Assembly: GCF_003259845.1 (NCBI RefSeq) | Contig: NZ_QLMJ01000036.1 | Span: forward strand, 1 to 34,511 | DNA from: Actinoplanes lutulentus | GTDB lineage: Bacteria > Actinomycetota > Actinomycetes > Mycobacteriales > Micromonosporaceae | DNA length: 34,511 nucleotides | Direction: 5' to 3' | In this document: positions 7,534-14,034 of the stretch, piece by piece | Numbering within the stretch: position 1 is the first letter of the stretch | How the letters are laid out: every line of letters begins with the position of its first letter | Notes under the pieces: generated by a model | The model's input: only the letters and a program-made list of their open reading frames with translations | What the model was told of the DNA's origin: nothing | The model's database searches: none | Program-made: the position numbers and the translations under genes

Positions 7534-8484
7534 TCATCCCCAGTGGCCGAAAATGGTTGCCAGCAGGATGAGGCCGCCGGTGATGCGATTGGAGACGAAC
7601 AACAGGCGGCAGCGGACCGGGTCGTCGATGTCCAAGGTGGCCAGCTGCCAGATCAGGTGGGCGGTGGCCGCGGCCAGGAAGGCGTAGAAGGGCCACCGCA
7701 CGTGAGCCACGACGCCGGCGGCACACCAGCCGGCAACCGCAGCGGCGTAGAAGAGGCCCACCCATGGGCGTGTGGCTCGATCGAGGAGAAGGGCAGTCGA
7801 CTTGACGCCGATCCGGCGATCATCCTCGCGGTCCTGGTGGCCGTAGATGGTGTCGTAGCCCAGCGTCCAGAAGACACCCGCTGCCCACAGGAGGACGGCG
7901 GGTTTGCCGATCGTTCCGGTGACGGCCGCCCAGCCGGCGAAGACGAGGGTGTTGAAACACAGCCCGAGCCACGCCTGTGGAAGAGAGATGATCCTTTTCA
8001 TGAACGGGTAGATGATGTACGTGGGAAGGCAGACGGCAACGATGATGGCGGCCTTCTCATCGGCCCACCAGAACAGTGCCAGCGACGCGATGGCCTGTAC
8101 CGCTGCGAAGACCACGGCATTGGTGACGCTCACCGTTCCCGCCGCAACCGGCCGTGATGCTGTGCGGGCGACCTGAACGTCGAATCCGCGGTCGACGACG
8201 TCATTGACCGCGCATGCCGAACCGCGCATGAGCAGGGCGGCGATGCCGAACAGGACGATCTTCTCAAGGTCCGGAGCGCCCTCGGCCGCCAGGCTCAGGC
8301 CCCACCAGCCGGGCAGCACGAAGAGCCAGGTTCCGATGGGCCCTTGAAGGCGCATCAGCCTGAGATAAGGCTGAACGCCGGCCGGCATGCGGTCGACGAT
8401 GCCCGTCGCCACCGTTCCGGACGGCGGTGGCAGATATGCAGGCCGCCGGTAGACGTGGCGCGTTGCGGTGATCGGATCCGCCAT
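7534..8484 (-). CDS. ubiA: UbiA-type 4-hydroxybenzoate prenyltransferase
   Basis: A 316-aa integral membrane prenyltransferase with about nine hydrophobic segments. The first Asp-rich, Mg-diphosphate-binding motif NDVVDRGFD is at residues 94-102, with ARTASRPVAAG just after; YPFMKRI follows; the second motif DTIYGHQDREDD is at about residue 211. The set is typical of 4-hydroxybenzoate polyprenyltransferases (UbiA/COQ2), which attach a prenyl chain ortho to the phenol. Actinomycetes use menaquinone, not ubiquinone, so a 4-HB-type UbiA beside a chorismate lyase suggests a secondary metabolite; the xiamenmycin enzymes XimB/XimC are a known precedent. The ATG at 8484 follows GAGGTG by 8 nt and the ubiC stop by 1 nt (TGA-A-ATG), implying translational coupling. 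Prenyl chain length cannot be predicted by eye. Confidence 0.92.
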   Translation of the reverse strand: MADPITATRHVYRRPAYLPPPSGTVATGIVDRMPAGVQPYLRLMRLQGPIGTWLFVLPGWWGLSLAAEGAPDLEKIVLFGIAALLMRGSACAVNDVVDRGFDVQVARTASRPVAAGTVSVTNAVVFAAVQAIASLALFWWADEKAAIIVAVCLPTYIIYPFMKRIISLPQAWLGLCFNTLVFAGWAAVTGTIGKPAVLLWAAGVFWTLGYDTIYGHQDREDDRRIGVKSTALLLDRATRPWVGLFYAAAVAGWCAAGVVAHVRWPFYAFLAAATAHLIWQLATLDIDDPVRCRLLFVSNRITGGLILLATIFGHWG

Positions 8485-8485
8485 T

Positions 8486-9001
8486 TCAGTGACACCTCGA
8501 GACGTCGTCCGCCGGGTGGGAGTAGAACTTCTCGTGGACGTATCCCAAGGCCCTGGTTCCGCGATACAGCAGCGTCCGGGTCTGTACGGCACTCGTATCC
8601 GGATCGCCGTCATCGTCGAGGTGTATCGACAGGGTTTTCCTGCGTATTCCGCGCGGCTGCAGCATCCGGCCGAGCGACCCCGCGGTATGTGTCAACCGCC
8701 GGTGCTCCTCCTCCTCGATCCGGCTGAGGACAACAGCCGAGTAGGCGACGCCGACCGTTCCGCGAGAGATGCTCAGCCGCACCGAGCGGTGCTGGAGCAT
8801 CGTCGGCCGGGGCAGCTCCAGCAACTCGGCCAGAGCAGGGGAGGACGGTCGCGCGGCAAACGCGAGCCGGCTCGGGAAGTCGTCATCCGAGGATGCCGTG
8901 ATGCGTTCGACCAGTTGCACGGCCACACCTTCGCCGTGCCATCGGGCAAGGCTTTCCGTGGCAAGCCGTGTCGGCTCAAGCAATAGCTGTGCCAGAGTCA
9001 C
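8486..9001 (-). CDS. Chorismate pyruvate-lyase (UbiC/XimC-like), 4-hydroxybenzoate-forming
   Basis: A 171-aa soluble protein with chorismate-lyase-family features: an N-terminal LLLEPTRLATESLARWHGEGV, a central HRSVRLSISRGTVGVAYSAV strand pair (the R-x-V-x-L...YA/S-S pattern), RIEEEEHRRL, TAGSLGRMLQ (equivalent to PLGxxL) and a final LLYRGTRALGYVHEKFYS. Members cleave chorismate to 4-hydroxybenzoate and pyruvate. Overall similarity is modest, so I infer the family from pattern plus the adjacent ubiA. The GTG at 9001 has AGAGGAG with a 7-nt spacer; the ATG at 9007 sits too close to that site. It is the first gene of the cassette, 132 bp downstream of the ThrE-like gene, and is coupled to ubiA. 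Confidence 0.75.
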   Translation of the reverse strand: MTLAQLLLEPTRLATESLARWHGEGVAVQLVERITASSDDDFPSRLAFAARPSSPALAELLELPRPTMLQHRSVRLSISRGTVGVAYSAVVLSRIEEEEHRRLTHTAGSLGRMLQPRGIRRKTLSIHLDDDGDPDTSAVQTRTLLYRGTRALGYVHEKFYSHPADDVSRCH

Positions 9002-9133
9002 TCTCATACTCCTCTGCGATGGTCTGCAGGTCGCGCGAAGCTCCACTGAGCGGCTACCAACCGTCACGACGCACCGGAGCGGCGGGAGTTCAGGTGTGTC
9101 CAATGAGCTCAGAGATTCGCCGGAGGCGGTTGC

Positions 9134-10495
9134 TCAGGAGGCTGCGGGCCGGGCGATGAGGTCGCCGAGGACCACACCCGCGGCGACGGCCAGTCCGATG
9201 GCGAGCGCGAGGATGAGGGTGACCAGTCCGCTCACCACGTCCTGGGTGGCGAGCTGATAGAAGCCGCGATAGGCGGTCAGGCCGGGGAGGAGCGGGATGA
9301 TCCCGGACAGCAGGATGACCTGCGTGACCCGGGCGGAGCCGCGCCGGGACAGGCCCGCCGTCACGCCGACGACGGTGGCCGCGACACCGCTGGCCGCCAC
9401 GTAACCGAAATCCGTCAGCATGGTGACGGCGGCGTAGGCGGCCCAAGCCGTTCCCCCGATGACGAAGGCAGCCGGTAGCGAGCGCAGGGGAGCATAGGTG
9501 GCCAGCGCGAACATGGCCGCCGACATGGCCGCGGCCCCCATGGTGAGGGCGAAGCCGGTCGTGTCGGCAGGTAGTGGCTCGGCCGGGTTGAGGTCCAGGT
9601 CGAACACGAGGCCGAGTTTCAGGCCGAGGATGACGCCCGCCAGCAACCCGGCCGACAGCAGCGCGATCTCCGCCGCCCGGCCGGCCGCCGTGACGTAGAA
9701 GCCGGAGATGGCGTCCTGGACCGTTCCCACCACCGTCAATCCCGACAGCAGAACGGTGAGGCCGGCCGCGATGACCAGCGATGGCTGGGTGTCGCTGGGC
9801 AGCGCGCCGGCGGCGAGCAGGCCGAGCGTGGCGACGGTCACCATGAAGGCGCCGGTGACCTGCACGAAGAACGGCGCGACGTTGCGCTGGTGCAGGACGA
9901 ACCCGAGACGGTCGATGAGTGCGGTCACGGCGAGCGCGGTCAGAGCGATCACCGCCGAACCGCCGAGCAGCACCGCCACCGCGGCGGCCAGCCCGGCCAG
10001 TCCCGCTGTGGCCACCCAGCGTGGGTACGGATGGCGAGCGTTCACCGTCTCGCTGACCGCGGCCGTGGCGGCGGCAACTGTCATCCGTGAGCGCATCACC
10101 TGATCGACGATTCCGGTGATCACGGCGATACGCGTCAGGTCGGTGGTGCGGTAGTTGGCGAGCCGCATGGTGGTCACCGGGGCGGCCACGTTCCCGCGGT
10201 GGTAGCACATCGTGATGGCGTTGAACGTGATGTCGACGTCGACCGTGGGCAATCCACAGGCGGCAGCCAGCCGCATCATCGTTGCCGAGGTCTCATCCAC
10301 GGGCACACCCGTCGACAGCAACACCTCGCCGACCTGTATGCAGAGGTCGAGGACCTCGATCACCTGGGTGTCCGCCGGTACGTCCGGCCCGATCTGGCGC
10401 AGCAGGTCGACGGTGGGTTCGCCACCGCGCAACAGCACGTGTGCCTCCCGCTTGACGATGCCACGAACCCGGCGGACGATTCGGCCCGGCCGCAT
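9134..10495 (-). CDS. ThrE-family threonine/serine exporter-like membrane protein
   Basis: A 453-aa protein. About 130 cytosolic N-terminal residues carry the ThrE-type signature (LDLCIQVGEVLLSTGVPVDE, CGLPTVDVDITFNAITMCYHRG). About ten hydrophobic helices follow, including VLLSGLTVVGTVQDAISGFYVTAAGR and LSGIIPLLPGLTAYRGFY, both typical of the DUF1212/DUF3815 halves fused in actinobacterial ThrE. Members export threonine, serine or other small substrates using the proton gradient. The ATG at 10495 follows AAAGGA by about 6 nt. It lies 55 nt downstream of the ECF sigma gene in the same direction, so it is the natural candidate for that module's output. The actual substrate is unknown; product export is possible. 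Confidence 0.9.
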   Translation of the reverse strand: MRPGRIVRRVRGIVKREAHVLLRGGEPTVDLLRQIGPDVPADTQVIEVLDLCIQVGEVLLSTGVPVDETSATMMRLAAACGLPTVDVDITFNAITMCYHRGNVAAPVTTMRLANYRTTDLTRIAVITGIVDQVMRSRMTVAAATAAVSETVNARHPYPRWVATAGLAGLAAAVAVLLGGSAVIALTALAVTALIDRLGFVLHQRNVAPFFVQVTGAFMVTVATLGLLAAGALPSDTQPSLVIAAGLTVLLSGLTVVGTVQDAISGFYVTAAGRAAEIALLSAGLLAGVILGLKLGLVFDLDLNPAEPLPADTTGFALTMGAAAMSAAMFALATYAPLRSLPAAFVIGGTAWAAYAAVTMLTDFGYVAASGVAATVVGVTAGLSRRGSARVTQVILLSGIIPLLPGLTAYRGFYQLATQDVVSGLVTLILALAIGLAVAAGVVLGDLIARPAAS

Positions 10496-10550
10496 GCCCT
10501 GTCCTTTCCGGGATGCCACGCCCGGGCGGCGCGACGTCACTGTGTCTTGT

Positions 10551-11063
10551 TCAATGACTCATCAATGCATTGCGAAGATGTCGCACGCCGTAATGCGCGC
10601 GGGATTTGACCGTGCCGACGGGAAGGCCGAGCCGGTCGGCCACTTCGCCGATCGAATGGCCATTCACATACAATTCGAGCAGCACGGACCGGTGGGCCGC
10701 GCCGAGTTCGCCGACGGCGCGACGCAGGGTGAGCGATGCGATCGCCGTTTCCGCCGCGGCGTTCACGGAGGGCCTCAGGTCGGTGTCGGCCAGGCCGACC
10801 TCTGCGGGCCGGGTCTGCCTTTTGCGGTACGCGTCGATCGCGAGATGCCGGGCAACCGTGAACAGCCAGCGCCGCTGTGGTTCCGGACCGGCGGGCATCT
10901 GGTCCAGGTTCCGCCACGCCCTCAGCATCGTCTCCTGCACCAGATCCTCGGCGGTGCAGGGTGAGCCCGGCGGGGTCAGCCGCCGCAGGTAGTGGAGCAG
11001 TGCGCCGCCGTTGTCCCGGTGCAGCTCCCGCATGTGCGCCTCAGTAGCGGCCGATGTCGGCAT
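10551..11063 (-). CDS. ECF-type sigma factor (paralogue 1)
   Basis: A 170-aa sigma-70 family protein. Region 2 covers about residues 10-80 (HTAEDL-like CTAEDLVQETMLRAWRNLD, RRWLFTVARHLAIDAYRKRQ) and region 4 covers about 110-165 (LGAAHRSVLLELYVNGHSI, EVADRLGLPVGTVKSRAHYG). It lacks a C-terminal extension, and no anti-sigma gene is adjacent. It is closely similar to the sigma factor at 22113-22688, with conserved motifs in the same order. The ATG at 11063 follows GGGGGA. The 103-nt AT-rich gap to the upstream LAL gene holds a motif shared with the paralogue, 63 nt before the start (11126-11139). It probably transcribes local genes, perhaps itself and the ThrE-like gene. Confidence 0.93.
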   Translation of the reverse strand: MPTSAATEAHMRELHRDNGGALLHYLRRLTPPGSPCTAEDLVQETMLRAWRNLDQMPAGPEPQRRWLFTVARHLAIDAYRKRQTRPAEVGLADTDLRPSVNAAAETAIASLTLRRAVGELGAAHRSVLLELYVNGHSIGEVADRLGLPVGTVKSRAHYGVRHLRNALMSH

Positions 11064-11074
11064 CGTGTTCCCCC

Positions 11075-11088
11075 GTCAGTTTTTCAAC
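11075..11088 (-). repeat. 14-bp exact sequence shared in inverted orientation with 22829-22842
   Basis: On the minus strand this reads GTTGAAAAACTGAC, identical to the plus strand at 22829-22842; similarity continues weakly 3' (N-GGG). It lies in the leader of sigma paralogue 1, just upstream of its ribosome-binding site, whereas the other copy is just past the end of the second LAL gene. The two copies bound an 11.8-kb segment as inverted repeats. Its function is unknown: a regulator site, an RNA-processing site or a rearrangement scar are all possible. Confidence 0.5.
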
Positions 11089-11125
11089 ACGCCGGGGAAG
11101 CGTAGAAGAATGCCTGTTACTTTCT

Positions 11126-11139
11126 ACTCTATTGACAGT
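11126..11139 (-). promoter_or_regulatory. Promoter/operator motif of ECF sigma paralogue 1
   Basis: On the minus strand this is ACTGTCAATAGAGT; the matching site before sigma paralogue 2 is ACTATCAATAAAGT (12/14 identical, both changes being purine transitions). It lies 63 nt upstream of the start codon versus 66 nt for the paralogue. Local GC is about 38 percent (23 of 60 bases at 11101-11160) in a window of about 70 percent. It is likely a promoter recognised by the LAL regulator or by the sigma factors themselves. Confidence 0.6.
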
Positions 11140-11166
11140 GAATTTGATTTAAGACGAGCCATTATG

Positions 11167-13902
11167 CTATTTGGAAGAATGCGCGGAAAGGGCATCGCGC
11201 AGCCCCGCCCGGGCCGAAATTCCGAGCTTCGGAAAAATGTGATAAAGGTGGGCGCCGACCGTACGGGGGGAAAGGTAGAGCCGTTCGGCGATCTGTTTGT
11301 TGGTCAGGCCGCCGGCGGCCAGGGCGGCGATCTCGAGCTCCTGGCCGGTGAGCACAACGGTGGCCTGCTCGGCCGCGACGGCCCGGTACCCGGTGGCTCG
11401 TAGTTCCGTGGTGGCGCGGGCCAGCCACGGTTCGGCGCCCATGGCGACGAAGCCGCTGCGTGCGATCTGCAGGTGGGTACGGGCGGCCGAGAGGTCCCGG
11501 CGCCGGCGCAGCCTCTCGGCGAAGGCGAGCCGGATACGCGAAGCCTCGAACAGCCAGCGCTCGGAGGCCGGGTCGTTCAGGGTCTGCTCGAGCTGATCGG
11601 CAGCCTCGGCGCTGTCGAGCACGAGCGCATCGACGCCGTGCTGAATCAGCCGCATGCGTGAGGACAACGCGGCCACGTTCGCCGCGCGCATCGCTTCGGC
11701 GTGCGCTCGGGCCTCGGTCGTACGCCCGGTCCGCAGGGCTGCTTCGACCAGGTCGAACATCACCCAGGTGCAGTTGGGCACGTACGGCGCCAGCGTCCCG
11801 GCGGGACTGGACGCGGCCGCGTGCCGGTAGGCCGATTCGAAATCGCCGTCCGCAGCGGCGGCCAGCGCCCGCGGATGGTGGGCGATGGCCGCCGCTCCGG
11901 CCACCCCGCGCGGTAGTGCCCAGCGGGTGATCTCGTCGGCGAGCTCGAACGCCTCGCCGGACCGGCCCCGCCCGGCGGCCACGATCGCCCGGGTGTAGAG
12001 GAAATACCACGTCAGGAAGGTGAGCCCGCTGTCGCCGCAGACCTTCTGCGCTTCGGTGGACAGAGCCTCGGACTCGTCCCATCGGCCGGTGAGGAATCCG
12101 TCGAGGCAGAGGTGCATCATCGCGGACAGCTGACGCCGGGGCGCCCCGCCCTCGCGTCCCTGCTGCACGAGGCGCCAGGAGTATTCACGGTTCTCGCCCA
12201 GCCGGTCGAGATAGACCGAGGCGGTGCCGATGCGCATGACCCGGGTCAGATCCGCTTCCTCGGGGAGCGTGGCGATGAGCGCGTCCAGCTCCGGCGAAGC
12301 GGCCTGGCCGGTGCGTACCGGGTCGGGGAAGGTTCTGCTCATCACCGCGAGGACGTCGGACGGACCCGGCTCGAGCATGGACAGAAGCCGGTGGAAGGCG
12401 GCCCAGTGGCCGGGACTTCCTGCGTACCAGGACAGCAGCAGCAGCGTGTGCATGGCCTCGTCGAGCGCCGGATCGTCGGCGCGCCAGCCGTGTTCGCCGT
12501 TCTCGATCGCTCCGGCGAGCAGGCGGTGGGCAGTGTGCACGTCGCCGTCGCCGTTGATCATCAAGAGTGCCGCCGCGCCGGCGGCGTGCAAGGCGCCGGC
12601 CGCGTCGAAAGCCATCTCGCGGGAGCGGGCGAGCAGGGTGGTCGCGTCGCCGGAGCCGCCGGCCTCCGCGCCGATGTACGCCGCCTGTGCCAGCCGCCGT
12701 GCGGTGTCCTTGGGGTTGGCGCTCAGCTCGGCCGCACGCATCAAGGCGGCGATGGCGGCCAGGGCGTCACCACGTTGCATGACGCGATGTGAGGCGTGCT
12801 CAAGCTGGGTGGCCACCGCCTCGTCCGGTCCAGCGGTGGCCGCGGCGAGGTGCCAGCTGCGGCGTTCCAGGTCGCCCGGCAGGGCCTCGGCGATGGCCAG
12901 GTGGGCCCGCTGGCGCTCCTCGTGGGTGGACATCGCGACGATCGCCGACTGGATGAGGGGATGCCGGAAGGCGATGCGCCCGGTCGCGTCGTCGACCTGT
13001 ACCAGCTGTGTTCTCTCGGCGGGCGACAGATGGGTCAGGTCGGTCATGCCGCGCAGGGTCCGCACGTCGCCGCTGCCTTCGAATGTGGCCAGCAGCAGCA
13101 ACTGGCGGGTGCGGTCGGGCAGGCCGGCGATGCGGTTCGCGAAGATGGTCTGCAGGCGGTCGCTGAGCGGTACCACGTCCGTGGTGTCCAGGGGCTGTGA
13201 GGAGCCGGCCAGGGTGGCCGGCAGTTCGCCCAGGGCCAGGGGATTGCCCTGGGCGAGGTCGAGCAGGCGTTGCCGGGCGCGCGGTTTCAGGGTGGGGAAG
13301 CGCGCATCCACCAGGCGGGTCGCGTCCTCGGCGCTCAGCGGTTCGACGGTGACCTCGGTGAGACCGCCGCGGTCGAGGAAGCTCTCGGTGCCGGTCCGGG
13401 AGGCGGCGATGAGGCCGACGGGTGACCCGGTGACTCGCCGGGCGATGAAGCCGAGCACGATGGCGCTGGACCGGTCGACCCATTGAATGTCGTCCACGAC
13501 CAGCAGCACCGGTGTCTGCTTGGCCACGGTGGCGACCAGGGACCGGGCGGCGTTGCAGACCAGCAGGGGCGCGGGGGCCGGTCCGGGGCCGAAGCCGAGC
13601 GCGACGGTGAGCGCGTCGCGCAGCGCCGGTGGCATTCGCTGCATCTCGCCGTACAAGGGCAGCAGCAGCTGGTTGAGCAGCGAATAGCTGACGTCCACCT
13701 CGAACTCGGAGCCGGACGCGCGTAACACCCGTAATCCGGCCACCTCGGCCATGTCCGCCGCGGCGCACAGCAGCGCCGATTTCCCGACACCCGGCTCGCC
13801 GCGGACTATCCGGACATCCCCGTCCTGCCGGGCGGATTTCAGGAATTGGCGGAACCGGTCCAGCTCCATGTCGCGTCCGAACAGCGGTTCACGGGATGAC
13901 AT
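11167..13902 (-). CDS. LAL-type LuxR transcriptional regulator (paralogue 1)
   Basis: A 911-aa large ATP-binding LuxR regulator. An N-terminal AAA/STAND ATPase has Walker A GEPGVGKS at residues 35-42 and Walker B PVLLVVDDIQWVD at about 131-143. A long helical TPR-like middle follows, and the C-terminal LuxR helix-turn-helix reads LTGQELEIAALAAGGLTNKQ, IAERLYLSPRTVGAHLYHIF (about the last 60 residues). LAL proteins are usually pathway-specific activators in actinomycete clusters. The ATG at 13902 is preferred by comparison with the paralogue at 22858-25569; the GTG at 13914 is possible. Residues 57 and 60 are both encoded by TTA (13732-13734 and 13723-13725), so translation may depend on a bldA-type tRNA. 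It is divergent from the SARP gene and followed by the ECF sigma gene. Confidence 0.94.
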   Translation of the reverse strand: MSSREPLFGRDMELDRFRQFLKSARQDGDVRIVRGEPGVGKSALLCAAADMAEVAGLRVLRASGSEFEVDVSYSLLNQLLLPLYGEMQRMPPALRDALTVALGFGPGPAPAPLLVCNAARSLVATVAKQTPVLLVVDDIQWVDRSSAIVLGFIARRVTGSPVGLIAASRTGTESFLDRGGLTEVTVEPLSAEDATRLVDARFPTLKPRARQRLLDLAQGNPLALGELPATLAGSSQPLDTTDVVPLSDRLQTIFANRIAGLPDRTRQLLLLATFEGSGDVRTLRGMTDLTHLSPAERTQLVQVDDATGRIAFRHPLIQSAIVAMSTHEERQRAHLAIAEALPGDLERRSWHLAAATAGPDEAVATQLEHASHRVMQRGDALAAIAALMRAAELSANPKDTARRLAQAAYIGAEAGGSGDATTLLARSREMAFDAAGALHAAGAAALLMINGDGDVHTAHRLLAGAIENGEHGWRADDPALDEAMHTLLLLSWYAGSPGHWAAFHRLLSMLEPGPSDVLAVMSRTFPDPVRTGQAASPELDALIATLPEEADLTRVMRIGTASVYLDRLGENREYSWRLVQQGREGGAPRRQLSAMMHLCLDGFLTGRWDESEALSTEAQKVCGDSGLTFLTWYFLYTRAIVAAGRGRSGEAFELADEITRWALPRGVAGAAAIAHHPRALAAAADGDFESAYRHAAASSPAGTLAPYVPNCTWVMFDLVEAALRTGRTTEARAHAEAMRAANVAALSSRMRLIQHGVDALVLDSAEAADQLEQTLNDPASERWLFEASRIRLAFAERLRRRRDLSAARTHLQIARSGFVAMGAEPWLARATTELRATGYRAVAAEQATVVLTGQELEIAALAAGGLTNKQIAERLYLSPRTVGAHLYHIFPKLGISARAGLRDALSAHSSK

Positions 13903-14034
13903 CACGCTCTGCACTACGCGGCCGGGTGTCCGGAGTTCACTCGCCGCCGGGCCGGTGGGAACCGCTCACCTAAGCTGGGCGCCGGTGATCGTTTGATCGC
14001 TGACCGACGGTGATGCTGATGGGGGCCGCTTTCC
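13903..14034. promoter_or_regulatory. Divergent promoter region between LAL paralogue 1 and the SARP gene
   Basis: These 132 bp must carry the promoters of two large regulators in opposite directions. A tandem octamer, TGATCGTT then TGATCGCT (13986-14001), is followed by TGATG at 14011. GGAGTTCACTCGCC at 13931-13944 resembles the first bases of the 72-bp element but lacks its GTCAA repeats. I see no convincing -35/-10 pair. Confidence 0.35.

Noticed and set aside
13931..13956. Possible third copy of the 72-bp element in the LAL1/SARP divergent region
   Set aside because: Only GAGTTCA-N-TCGCCG-N-CGG matches (about 17 of 20 bases); the GTCAA repeats and the 3' half are missing, so chance in GC-rich DNA cannot be excluded.
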